Assembly (NCBI GenBank): GCA_027296205.1 | Contig: JAPUJM010000133.1 | Span: forward strand, 1-9,378 | Origin: Actinomycetota bacterium | GTDB taxonomy: Bacteria; Actinomycetota; Acidimicrobiia; Spongiisociales; ZC4RG35 | DNA: 9,378 nucleotides | Reading direction: 5' to 3' | In this document: positions 1-6,813 of the stretch, one piece after another | Position numbering within the stretch: the stretch's first letter is position 1 | How the letters are laid out: every line of letters starts with the position of its first letter | Translations under genes and position numbers: made by a program | Notes under the pieces: generated by a model | Databases searched by the model: none | Seen by the model: the letters and a program-made list of their open reading frames with translations, nothing else | What the model was told of the DNA's origin: nothing

Positions 1-452
1 CCGGCACCTCCTCCCCGAACTTCGACCCGGACGTCCTGAGCGGCGACCCGGTACGGGTCGATGCGGCGAGTGGCAACGGCGGTGCAGAGGGCGATCTCGC
101 ACGGCCCTCGCGTTGTTATTCGAATGTCCGCGTCGATGGGCACATAGGCGAAATCGGTGACTGCGCTGAAAACACTAGTTCTCCCGTCGAGGCGGAACGT
201 GTGTGATTCCACCTCGACCGTCATGCCGCCGGAGACCGGCAGTATCGCCATCTCGGTGGTCCCGGTCGTGAGCTCATGAGTGGTGCCGGCAGCCAGGCGC
301 AAGACACGCAGGCCCGAGTACCGCCACCCGGCCTTGGATGGGGTGATATCCACTGCGGTCATCTCACCGCCACCCGACGCCGGATAGAAACGTCTACTCG
401 TGGCGTCCTCCTTCGAGTGATTGGGCGGCGGGTTTGACGGCCGTTCGGACAT
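1..452 (-). CDS. iolB: 5-deoxy-glucuronate isomerase, N-terminal part (runs off left edge)
   Basis: IolB isomerises 5-deoxy-D-glucuronate to 2-deoxy-5-keto-D-gluconate in the cytosol, between IolD and IolC. The reverse-strand frame stays open from the left edge through about 150 codons. It reads RRFYPASGGGEM, then GWRYSGLRVLRLAAGTTHEL, EMAILPVSGGMTVEVE, TSVFSAVTDFAYVPIDADI and EIALCTAVATRR, ending in DVRVEVRGGG. This is the IolB cupin pattern (aromatic-Y-G-L-RVL, PLSG-TV-V, SVF--VTDFAY-P, VELRG). The second cupin half lies outside the window, since full proteins are about 270-300 residues. The start is uncertain. ATG at 452 is used here, but family homology begins only near RRFYP. A strong AAGGAGGA lies 4 nt before an in-frame ACG at 401. 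A GTG at 530 overlaps the iolC stop codon (GTGA). IolC lies directly upstream, so the two are probably cotranscribed. Confidence 0.87.
   Translation of the reverse strand, partial: MSERPSNPPPNHSKEDATSRRFYPASGGGEMTAVDITPSKAGWRYSGLRVLRLAAGTTHELTTGTTEMAILPVSGGMTVEVESHTFRLDGRTSVFSAVTDFAYVPIDADIRITTRGPCEIALCTAVATRRIDPYRVAAQDVRVEVRGGGA
406..413 (-). promoter_or_regulatory. Strong Shine-Dalgarno inside the annotated iolB 5' end
   Basis: The reverse strand reads AAGGAGGA followed by CGCC and then ACG AGT AGA CGT TTC TAT. This is one of the best ribosome-binding sequences in the window, and it sits at ideal spacing from the point where IolB homology begins. The codon there is ACG rather than ATG or GTG. 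It may mark a non-canonical start or a T-to-C change from ATG. It could also be a chance Lys-Glu-Asp coding stretch if translation starts further upstream. Confidence 0.5.
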
Positions 453-526
453 CGCCGTCTTCGGGATAGAGCAAGTCCCATCCCACGGCAATAGTCGCGG
501 GTTGCCCAGAGGCATGTGTCGGTGTC

Positions 527-1528
527 TCACCCGACATCGTTGATCCAATCCCGCACTTGTTGCTCGGTGGGCATAGCGTCCGCACAGGCCAGACGTGCCG
601 CCACGTAGGCGCCGGCCGCGTTGGCGAAATGCAGTATTTCAACAGGGTCCCAACCGAGCAGCAGACCGTGGCAGAGAGCACCACCGAACGCATCCCCGGC
701 TCCCAACCCGTTGACGACGTCGATCTCGAGGGGACCGACTCGCTCGGTGCCGTCGGAGCACGCGATGAGAACTCCGGCGGGACCCATCTTGACGATGGCA
801 AGTTCGACTCCCAGATCGAGCAGTCGCGCTGCTTGATCTTCGGGCAGGCCGGGTCCGACGGCGACGGCGCACTCTTCCTGGTTGCCCACCGCCACCGAGA
901 CCAGGTTCAGGGCGAATCGCTGATACCTTCCGGCATCTTCGGGCGAAGACCAGAAGCTCTCTCGATAGTCGAGGTCGTGGATGGTGTGCTGCTTGCGTCC
1001 GCGTTCTTCCAGGGCCGCCAACGTCGCCGACCGGCTCGGCTCATCGGACAACCCGGTCCCGGTTGTCCAGAAAATGTCGGCGCTCCGAATCGCCTCGAGA
1101 TCGAGATCTCCAAGCACAATTGTCATGTCCGGCCCCCTCGGCTCACGGTAGAAGAGAAGCGGGAAGTGATCGGGTGGGTGAATCTCCGCGAACACGACTG
1201 GAGTGCGGAGGACGGGGTCGGTGCCGACGTACCTTTCGTCCACCCCAAAGCCTCGCAGAGCGATGCGCACATACTCACCGAACCCATCATCGCCGACCCG
1301 AGTGATAACCGCGCTGTGATGGCCATAGCGTGACGCGGCGACAGCTACGTTTGTCGGGCTTCCGCCCAGGGACTTGTCGAAGGACTTGATCTCCGACAGC
1401 GATAGCCCGAACTCCGGCGGAAACAAGTCGACGCTGACCCGGCCGATCGTCAGAACCTCAAAGGAGTTGTCTGTCACCGCGAAATCATCGACGGGCAACT
1501 CCGGCCGGTCTCCTGGATGTGGCGCCAC
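527..1528 (-). CDS. iolC: 5-dehydro-2-deoxygluconokinase (PfkB family)
   Basis: This kinase phosphorylates 2-deoxy-5-keto-D-gluconate at C6 using ATP, the committed step before aldol cleavage in inositol breakdown. The 333-residue product is a complete PfkB/ribokinase fold. It has VLTIGRVSVDL at 25-35, sugar-binding GGSPTN at 55-60, and FYREPRGPDM at 126-135. It also has the IolC-like HDLDYRESFW at 184-193, and the ATP/anion-hole signature NGLGAGDAF at 273-281 with catalytic Asp279. There is no C-terminal DUF2090 aldolase extension such as the fused IolC forms carry, so it is kinase only. The start is GTG at 1528 without a clear Shine-Dalgarno. A GTG at 1477 giving VTDNSFEVLTIG would match the usual family N-terminus better. 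It lies 57 bp after iolE and its stop overlaps a GTG start option for iolB. Confidence 0.93.
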   Translation of the reverse strand: MAPHPGDRPELPVDDFAVTDNSFEVLTIGRVSVDLFPPEFGLSLSEIKSFDKSLGGSPTNVAVAASRYGHHSAVITRVGDDGFGEYVRIALRGFGVDERYVGTDPVLRTPVVFAEIHPPDHFPLLFYREPRGPDMTIVLGDLDLEAIRSADIFWTTGTGLSDEPSRSATLAALEERGRKQHTIHDLDYRESFWSSPEDAGRYQRFALNLVSVAVGNQEECAVAVGPGLPEDQAARLLDLGVELAIVKMGPAGVLIACSDGTERVGPLEIDVVNGLGAGDAFGGALCHGLLLGWDPVEILHFANAAGAYVAARLACADAMPTEQQVRDWINDVG

Positions 1529-1585
1529 CCCGATGAGGTGGTGCCCATCTGCCCGGTGGAGGCCGGAAGTGAGCCTTCACCCAAC

Positions 1586-2473
1586 TCACAGGCCACCCGC
1601 AATACCCTCCAGGAATGCGAAACTCTGGGCGGCGGCAACGATCGGGCCCTCACCTGTTTCGGGCTCGACGGCCAGCACCGTGTCTTGCTCGATGACATAC
1701 CAGCCCTCATAGCCCTGGGCTTCTAGCGCATCGATGAAACCCCGTAGGTCGACGCTGCCGGCACCCAACGGAAGGAACAGGCCGTCGATCACGGCCTTAC
1801 GGAAAGCGAGGTCGCCGGAGCGGACCTGTCGAGCCAGGCCTTCGTCGAGATCCTTGAGGTGAACGTGAGCCACCCGACCGGCGGCGGCCCTCGCGATGAC
1901 GACGGGATCGGCCCCGGCCAGAGCGAGATGCCCGGTGTCGATGCAAAGTTCCGCCGGGGACTGGTCAAGCACACGCTCGACGTGATCCTGACGCACGACC
2001 GCCATGCCCCAGTGGGGGTGGAGTGCGGTCTTCAACCCATGGCCAGAGGCAATGTCGATGACGCGATCGAGATTGGTCAGGAACGTTTCCCATTCGTCTT
2101 CGGTCAGGTCTATCTGCCGGTCATACCCGGGATGATGTGAGTCGGGCCCGAGCACCATCACCGAAGCACCCGTGCGTGCGAGGGTCGAGGCCGCCCGGCC
2201 TACGTAGGCGAGACTCTCGGAGGCCAACTCAGGCCGATACAAAACGGCCGGCACGAAACCTCCTATGAGGGCCTGGCCGAATCGATCCAGAAGAGCCCGC
2301 AACTCGGTCACATCTCCGGGCAGGTACCCATCTGGCCCCAGCTCGGTGGCAGACAGGCCTACCTGCTGCATCTCGGCGAGGACACGCTCTCTATCCATCA
2401 GGTGGCCCCATCCAGGAGATCCATCCACTCCCCATGTGATCGGTGCGCCGGCGATTCGAGATAGAAACGTCAT
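1586..2473 (-). CDS. iolE: Inosose dehydratase-like TIM-barrel protein
   Basis: A 295-residue sugar phosphate isomerase/epimerase-type TIM barrel (AP endonuclease 2 fold). In this pathway it most likely dehydrates scyllo-inosose (2-keto-myo-inositol) to the trihydroxycyclohexanedione that IolD uses. The N-terminus IAGAPITWGVDGSPGWG (7-23) and the ATELGPDGYLP block (42-52) are the actinobacterial IolE style. Further barrel motifs are LHPHWG at 151-156, ELCIDTGHLAL at 175-185, VAHVHLKDLD at 201-210 and YVIEQD at 259-264. These supply the Asp/His/Glu metal ligands expected of the family. The ATG at 2473 overlaps the iolG stop codon as ATGA, so I chose it over the longer open frame that runs back to 2650 inside iolG. 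IolI or IolH-type isomerases share the fold, so the substrate is inferred from motifs plus context. Confidence 0.87.
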   Translation of the reverse strand: MTFLSRIAGAPITWGVDGSPGWGHLMDRERVLAEMQQVGLSATELGPDGYLPGDVTELRALLDRFGQALIGGFVPAVLYRPELASESLAYVGRAASTLARTGASVMVLGPDSHHPGYDRQIDLTEDEWETFLTNLDRVIDIASGHGLKTALHPHWGMAVVRQDHVERVLDQSPAELCIDTGHLALAGADPVVIARAAAGRVAHVHLKDLDEGLARQVRSGDLAFRKAVIDGLFLPLGAGSVDLRGFIDALEAQGYEGWYVIEQDTVLAVEPETGEGPIVAAAQSFAFLEGIAGGL

Positions 2474-3462
2474 GCCAGTTCCTCCAGGGCCACGATTCGA
2501 CCTTCTCGGGCTGAAATGGTGCAGGCCTCGGCGATAACCAAAGCGGCACGTGCGTCTTCTACCGTGCACTCGTTTGGCTCCCCATTGCGGACCATGGCGA
2601 GGAACGCATCTATCTCGTCGGCGTAGGTCCCGCCGAAGCGAGGTATCCACTCGGTGTATGGATCGATGGGTGGGGGCACCCCTGGCTCGACGGATCGCAA
2701 CGGAGTACGCGGACCGAGGCCGATGGCTATCGAGTCCTTCGTGCCGAAGACCTCCATGCGGACATCGTATCCAACAGGATCGTGGCGGGAGCCGCAGAGC
2801 ATGGCCAGGGTGCCGTCGTCGAGCCAGAGGGTCACTGCCGTCTGGGCGTAGTCGTCGAACTCGGCGAACCAGTCGAATGCCCTCGTCGCGCCGGTGGCGT
2901 GGACCCGAACGACCTCCCGGCCCGTCACGAAGCGCAGGATGTCGAAGTCGTGGATGAGCTGATCCCGGAACTCGCCACCCGAACGTGCGATGTACTCCTT
3001 GTCGGGCAGTTCGAAGTCATGGTGCTGTCCGACAACGAGCGTGACTATTCCCAGACTGCCATCCGCGACCAGGTCACGCGCCCGGCGATAACCCGGGTCG
3101 AACCGGCGGTTGAATCCGATCTGAACCGATACGTCGCTCTCTGACACGATGGCCACTGCCCGGTCGGCATCAGCGAGATTCATCGCCAGCGGCTTCTCGC
3201 ACAACGCAGGGACGCGGTGATCAACGGCAAGCTCAATCTGCTCTACGTGGACGTCAGCAGGTGTGGAGATGACAACTGCGTCGACAGACTCCAAGAGCTC
3301 GGTCGGCCCCGAGGCGACGTCGGCCCCGTAGGTTGCCGCGACATGCTCCGCCTGAGCACGTATCGCGTCCGTCACGATGATCGTGGACACGGCCGGGTGG
3401 CGACTCAGGTTGTTGGCGTGGATCGCTCCGATACGCCCGGTGCCAATTATGCCCACTATCAC
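2470..3462 (-). CDS. iolG: Inositol 2-dehydrogenase (Gfo/Idh/MocA family)
   Basis: This NAD-dependent dehydrogenase oxidises myo-inositol to scyllo-inosose, the entry step of the pathway. The 330-residue product has an N-terminal Rossmann GTGRIG at 7-12. It has the family CEKPLA motif at 88-93 with catalytic Lys90, and GFNRRFDPGY at 116-125. It also has GGEFRDQLIHDFD at 162-174, giving Asp167 and His171 with the Lys-Asp-His pattern known for Bacillus inositol dehydrogenase. The start is GTG at 3462 (MIVGIIGTGRIG), preceded at 5 nt by AAGGAGGT. The frame stays open to 3519, but those extra residues have no ribosome site and would cover the operator. It is the first gene of the leftward operon and is ATGA-coupled to iolE. 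Preference for scyllo- or chiro-inositol instead of myo-inositol cannot be excluded from sequence. Confidence 0.92.
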   Translation of the reverse strand: MIVGIIGTGRIGAIHANNLSRHPAVSTIIVTDAIRAQAEHVAATYGADVASGPTELLESVDAVVISTPADVHVEQIELAVDHRVPALCEKPLAMNLADADRAVAIVSESDVSVQIGFNRRFDPGYRRARDLVADGSLGIVTLVVGQHHDFELPDKEYIARSGGEFRDQLIHDFDILRFVTGREVVRVHATGATRAFDWFAEFDDYAQTAVTLWLDDGTLAMLCGSRHDPVGYDVRMEVFGTKDSIAIGLGPRTPLRSVEPGVPPPIDPYTEWIPRFGGTYADEIDAFLAMVRNGEPNECTVEDARAALVIAEACTISAREGRIVALEELA

Positions 3463-3467
3463 TCGGG

Positions 3468-3475
3468 ACCTCCTT
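3468..3475 (-). promoter_or_regulatory. Ribosome binding site that fixes the iolG start
   Basis: The reverse strand carries AAGGAGGT, near-perfect anti-16S complementarity, 5 nt before GTG 3462. It decides that iolG starts with MIVGIIG rather than at the upstream end of the open frame. Confidence 0.85.
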
Positions 3476-3499
3476 CGCACCTGATCGGCCGGGAGCGTC

Positions 3500-3511
3500 T
3501 GGAACGTTCCA
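3500..3511. promoter_or_regulatory. Perfect 12-bp palindrome, candidate LacI-family operator
   Basis: TGGAACGTTCCA is a perfect inverted repeat with a central CG, between divergent iolG and iolD. Its design (TGG-A--CG--T-CCA) resembles LacI-family sites such as the actinobacterial CebR box TGGGAGCGCTCCCA. The regulator gene is not in this window, so the family assignment is inferred from symmetry and position. Confidence 0.55.
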
Positions 3512-3529
3512 ACACCCAAAAGGTATGCT
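3500..3529 (+). promoter_or_regulatory. Predicted promoter of iolD
   Basis: TGGAAC (3500-3505, a weak -35) is followed by 18 nt and TATGCT (3524-3529, a good -10). The -10 overlaps the -10 of the opposing iolG promoter, so the two promoters are face to face. The -35 half is formed by the left arm of the operator palindrome, so one bound regulator could block both directions. Confidence 0.4.
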
Positions 3530-3549
3530 CGATTTTAAGTCGATGTCAA
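3520..3549 (-). promoter_or_regulatory. Predicted promoter of the leftward iolGE-CB operon
   Basis: On the reverse strand a perfect TTGACA (3549 to 3544) is followed by 18 nt and TACCTT (3525 to 3520), a TANNNT-type -10. The predicted start point falls near 3513, leaving a leader of about 50 nt before GTG 3462. The palindrome at 3500-3511 would then lie just downstream of the start point, a typical repressor position. Read by eye only. Confidence 0.5.
3529..3543. promoter_or_regulatory. Second imperfect palindrome in the divergent promoter
   Basis: TCGATTTTAAGTCGA is a 15-bp odd-length inverted repeat with six of seven arm pairs matching. It lies in the spacer between the -35 and -10 of the predicted iolG promoter and just after the iolD -10. 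It could be a second operator, but A/T-rich symmetry in promoters also arises by chance. Confidence 0.33.
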
Positions 3550-3564
3550 AACTCGCGCCCGCAA

Positions 3565-3580
3565 CGCAGAGATTTCTGCG
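3565..3580. promoter_or_regulatory. 16-bp dyad in the iolD leader
   Basis: CGCAGA-GATT-TCTGCG forms a perfect 6-bp stem with a 4-nt loop, 32 nt before the iolD ATG. It could be an RNA hairpin in the untranslated leader or another protein-binding palindrome. No T-run follows, so it is not an obvious attenuator. Confidence 0.33.
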
Positions 3581-3612
3581 ATCAGCGCCTGGCTCATGAG
3601 GGAGTAGTGACG

Positions 3613-5472
3613 ATGGAGACAGTTCGACTCAGCACTGCACAAGCGATCGTGCGCTGGCTGGTAGCGCAGCGCACCGAGATCGACGGTTCCGAAGTTGCCC
3701 TTTTTCCCGGCGTGTTCGGGATCTTCGGCCATGGCAACGTGGTGTCCCTGGCCGAGGCGCTTGCCCGGGTCCGGGATGAGTTGCCCACCTGGCGGGGGCA
3801 CAACGAACAATCCATGGCTCTGGCCGCAGTGGCATTCGCCAAGGCGAAGCGTCGCCGCCAGATCATGATCGCTACCTCGTCGGTGGGCCCCGGGTCGACC
3901 AACATGGTGACCGCCGCCGCGGTCGCTCATGCCAACCGGCTGCCACTCCTGTTGATCAGCGGCGATACCTTTCAGCATCGCATCGTGGACCCCGTTCTGC
4001 AGCAGGTCGAGCATTTCGGCAGCCCCTCGATGACGGTGAGTGACGCGTTTCGGGCGGTTACCCGTTTCTGGGACCGCATCACACGTCCCGAGCAGATCAT
4101 CCAGAGCCTGCCTCAGGCGCTGGCCATCATGCTCGATCCGGCCGAGTGTGGTCCGGCGTATATCGGGCTGCCCCAGGACATCGCAGCTGAGGCCTACAAC
4201 TTCCCCGTGCAGTTCTTCGCCGAGACTCTGCACCACGTCCGCCGGCCCGGTCCGGATCCTCGCGAGGTCACAGCAGCGGCAGCAGTCCTTGCGGTGGCGG
4301 ACAAACCGCTGATCATCGCCGGGGGAGGCGTCCACTACTCCGATGCGGTGAATGAGCTCACGGCGTTTGCGGTCGCACGGGGCATACCGGTGGTTGAGAC
4401 GGTGGCCGGCAAGTCCACGTTGGTCTACAACCACCCGAATTTCGCTGGTCCTATCGGAGTCACCGGAAGCACCTCCGCCAACGCTCTCGCGGCTGATGCC
4501 GACGTGGTTGTCGCCGTGGGAACTCGTCTCCAGGACTTCACCACCGGATCATGGGCAGTCTTCAAGAACCCGCGGATGCAACTGGTGTCGATCAACGTCG
4601 GACGATTCGACGCCACCAAGCACCATGCGTTGTCGGTGGTGGGTGACGCTCGTGTGTCGCTGGAGGCGCTGGACGAGGCCCTCGGCGACTATCACGCCCC
4701 CACGGAATGGCTGCATCGCGCAGGCGAGGAGAGGAGCGAGTGGTACGACTATCTCGACGGCTATATCGCCCGCGACCACGAGGTGCCGACATATGCCCAG
4801 GTCATTCGGGCGGTCAACGACCTGGTGGACGACAGTGATTATCAGGTGTCCGCCGCGGGAGGGCTTCCTGGTGAGTTGAACATGGGCTGGCAAGCGAAAT
4901 CGGTCGGCTCCTTCGACGTCGAGTACGGCTATTCATGTATGGGATATGAGATTGCCGGCGCCTGGGGGGCGAAGATGGCCATGCCTGATCGGGAGGTCAT
5001 CTCGTGGGTTGGCGATGGCTCTTACCTGATGATGAACTCGGACATCTACTCGACCGTCGCCACCGGTCACAAGGTGATCTTCATCGTGTGCGACAACGGC
5101 GGCTTTGCGGTCATCAACCGGCTTCAGGTGAACACGGGTGGTGAGGAATTCAACAACCTCCTGGAGCACACCAAAAGGGTGGACGAAACTCGCGTCGATT
5201 TCACCAAACATGCTGCGTCGTTGGGCGCCATCGCCGAGAAGGTCACCGGGATCGAGGAGCTTCGAGCAGCCTTCCTCCGGGCCAAGGCGGCGGATCGAAG
5301 CTACGTCATCGTGATCGACACCCATCCTTACGAATGGACGGAGGGTGGCGTCTGGTGGGAGGTGGGTGTTCCCGAGGTGTCCGATCGCGAGCAAGTTCTC
5401 GTGGCGCGAGCCGAGTGGGAAGCCGAGCGCAAGCACCAACGACCCGGGATCTGGTCTGACCATGAGCGATGA
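3613..5472 (+). CDS. iolD: 3D-trihydroxycyclohexane-1,2-dione hydrolase (ThDP-dependent)
   Basis: IolD hydrolytically opens the cyclohexanedione ring made by IolE to give 5-deoxy-D-glucuronate. The 619-residue product is a full-length three-domain ThDP enzyme. The Pyr domain has PGVFGIFGHGNV (32-43), the RGHNEQSMA segment with the cofactor-activating Glu65, and ATSSVGPGSTNM (87-98). A central Rossmann-like domain contains KPLIIAGGGVHYSD. The PP domain has SWVGDGSYLMM with GDG at about 467-469 and CDNGGFAVIN downstream, the Mg/ThDP-binding signature. ATG 3613 is chosen because GAGGGAG lies 8-9 nt upstream and the protein then begins METVRLSTAQA, as IolD proteins do. The open frame continues back to 3217, but only by running antisense through iolG. 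The stop codon overlaps an ATG of the longer transaldolase reading frame (ATGA at 5469). Confidence 0.96.
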   Translation: METVRLSTAQAIVRWLVAQRTEIDGSEVALFPGVFGIFGHGNVVSLAEALARVRDELPTWRGHNEQSMALAAVAFAKAKRRRQIMIATSSVGPGSTNMVTAAAVAHANRLPLLLISGDTFQHRIVDPVLQQVEHFGSPSMTVSDAFRAVTRFWDRITRPEQIIQSLPQALAIMLDPAECGPAYIGLPQDIAAEAYNFPVQFFAETLHHVRRPGPDPREVTAAAAVLAVADKPLIIAGGGVHYSDAVNELTAFAVARGIPVVETVAGKSTLVYNHPNFAGPIGVTGSTSANALAADADVVVAVGTRLQDFTTGSWAVFKNPRMQLVSINVGRFDATKHHALSVVGDARVSLEALDEALGDYHAPTEWLHRAGEERSEWYDYLDGYIARDHEVPTYAQVIRAVNDLVDDSDYQVSAAGGLPGELNMGWQAKSVGSFDVEYGYSCMGYEIAGAWGAKMAMPDREVISWVGDGSYLMMNSDIYSTVATGHKVIFIVCDNGGFAVINRLQVNTGGEEFNNLLEHTKRVDETRVDFTKHAASLGAIAEKVTGIEELRAAFLRAKAADRSYVIVIDTHPYEWTEGGVWWEVGVPEVSDREQVLVARAEWEAERKHQRPGIWSDHER

Positions 5473-5557
5473 CCCCGCACGAGATGGGCCCGGCGAGCAA
5501 GACTCGAACGGAAAAGAAGTCGAAACCAAGAATGCTGACGAATGAGCCGGTGACGGC

Positions 5558-5563
5558 AAGGAG
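5558..5563 (+). promoter_or_regulatory. Ribosome binding site that favours the 5571 start
   Basis: AAGGAG lies 7 nt before ATG 5571. The reading frame is open back to an ATG at 5469 (ATGA overlap with the iolD stop) and has another ATG at 5532. This site and the lack of family-like sequence in the 34-residue extension favour 5571. Confidence 0.6.
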
Positions 5564-5570
5564 CGAGCAA

Positions 5571-6662
5571 ATGCTGGAAACCACCTACAAGAGCCCTCTG
5601 CACGAAACGGTCAGTGCCTACCCGACGGATTTCTGGAATGACTCATGTTCCGTCGAGGAACTGGCTTACGCGATCGAACACGGCGCGGTGGGCGCTACCA
5701 GCAATCCGACCATTGTGGTGCAGGTCCTCGCCCAGGAACGACATCTGTGGGAGGACCGTATTCACGAGCTGATCGCGGAGAACCCGTCGTGGTCCGACGA
5801 GGACGTCATGGCGAAGGCATTCGAGGAGATCGCGCTCAAGGGCGCGGAGCTGCTGTTGCCGGTCTTCGAGCGGGAGAACGGCATGAAGGGGCGACTGTCG
5901 ATCCAGACCAACCCCTCTTACTACCGCAACGTCGAGAAGATGGTCGAACAAGCGGTCCGCTACGACTCGCTGGCTCCCAACATGCAGGTCAAATTGCCGG
6001 CGACGAGTCGAGGTGTCGCCGCGGTCGAGGAGGCAACCTACCTCGGGGTGAACATCAACGCCACGGTCAGTTTCACCGTGGCGCAAGCGGTTGCGATCGG
6101 AGAGTCCGTCGACCGCGGGTTACAGCGACGCGAGGCAGAGGGGTTGGAGACAGACACCATCACGCCGGTCACGACGATCATGGTGGGCCGGACCGATGAC
6201 TGGATCCGGGTTGTCACCGATAGAGATGGCATCACCGTCAACCCGCAATACTTGCCGTGGGCAGGGGTTGCAGTGTTCAAGAAGGCCCTCAGGATCTATG
6301 AGGAGAGGGGTTTCCGCTCGCGTCTGCTGGCGGCTGCTTACCGTCACCATTTGCATTGGTCGGAATTCATCGGCGGTGATGTCATTCTCACTATTCCATC
6401 GAGTTGGCAGAAGCTGTTCAACAGCTCCACGGTGGAGGTAAAGGACCGAATCGACGATCCCGTCGCCGCGGAGATCGTTGCCGAGCTGTACGACCGCGTG
6501 CCCGACTTCCGCAAGGCGTACGACGAGGACGGAATGACCGTTGCAGAGTTCGACACCTACGGGGCCACCGTGCGCACGCTGCGCGGGTTCATCGCTTCGT
6601 ACCATGAGTTGACCCGGGTCATCCGCGAGGACTTCATGCTCCCCAACCCGGATGTCACGTAG
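5571..6662 (+). CDS. Transaldolase-family protein in the inositol locus
   Basis: A 363-residue class I aldolase barrel of the transaldolase superfamily, which transfers or releases a three-carbon unit through a lysine Schiff base. It has the signature GATSNPTIV at 41-49. It also has MQVKLPATSRG at 138-148 with the expected Schiff-base Lys141, GVNINATVSFTVAQAVAIGE at 159-178, and TTIMVGRTDDWIR further on. The C-terminal part resembles larger bacterial transaldolases in length. The active-site text is divergent from housekeeping enzymes (TSNPTIF, IKIPAT, NLTLLFS). It follows iolD by 98 bp on the same strand with its own ribosome site, so cotranscription is likely. It could be an ordinary pentose-phosphate transaldolase carried along. 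It could also act on a deoxy-keto-sugar phosphate from inositol breakdown. The second idea is inference from position and from the absence of iolJ in the window. Confidence 0.83.
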   Translation: MLETTYKSPLHETVSAYPTDFWNDSCSVEELAYAIEHGAVGATSNPTIVVQVLAQERHLWEDRIHELIAENPSWSDEDVMAKAFEEIALKGAELLLPVFERENGMKGRLSIQTNPSYYRNVEKMVEQAVRYDSLAPNMQVKLPATSRGVAAVEEATYLGVNINATVSFTVAQAVAIGESVDRGLQRREAEGLETDTITPVTTIMVGRTDDWIRVVTDRDGITVNPQYLPWAGVAVFKKALRIYEERGFRSRLLAAAYRHHLHWSEFIGGDVILTIPSSWQKLFNSSTVEVKDRIDDPVAAEIVAELYDRVPDFRKAYDEDGMTVAEFDTYGATVRTLRGFIASYHELTRVIREDFMLPNPDVT

Positions 6663-6677
6663 CCCGACGGAGTCGGG
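6663..6677 (+). terminator. Short stem-loop right after the transaldolase stop
   Basis: CCCGAC-GGA-GTCGGG is a perfect 6-bp GC-rich stem with a 3-nt loop starting at the base after the TAG stop. No U-run follows, so it is at best a weak intrinsic terminator or a 3'-end stabiliser at the end of the iolD unit. The rest of the gap up to 6813 shows nothing else clear. Confidence 0.3.
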
Positions 6678-6813
6678 AACATTGTGTCGTGATTGTGGAT
6701 GGCGTTGAGCGGCGCGTCTTTGCCGAGGAGTTGCCTGTCGAGGCCGGGCAGTTGGCTATGTCGTCCAGGTCGTGAGTGAAACCGTCCATTCTCTTCAAGG
6801 GGTCGATTCCCCG

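Noticed and set aside
557..1333. 258-codon open frame on the plus strand opposite iolC
   Set aside because: It has no recognisable domain and a composition typical of an antisense frame in GC-rich coding DNA, and iolC explains the region fully.
2474..2650. Longer start for the iolE-like gene
   Set aside because: The extension is Arg-rich shadow of iolG. The ATGA overlap at 2470-2473 and the family N-terminus (IAGAPITWG) fix the start at 2473.
3217..3612. 396-nt upstream extension of the iolD frame
   Set aside because: Most of it runs antisense through the 5' part of iolG and then across the promoter region. The family start and a ribosome site are at 3613.
3535..4434. 299-codon minus-strand open frame opposite the iolD 5' half
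   Set aside because: His/Arg/Gly-rich with no motifs. It mirrors the codon structure of iolD and would start inside a well-supported gene.
4933..5559. 208-codon minus-strand open frame across the iolD 3' end
   Set aside because: Antisense shadow without domain features or a ribosome site.
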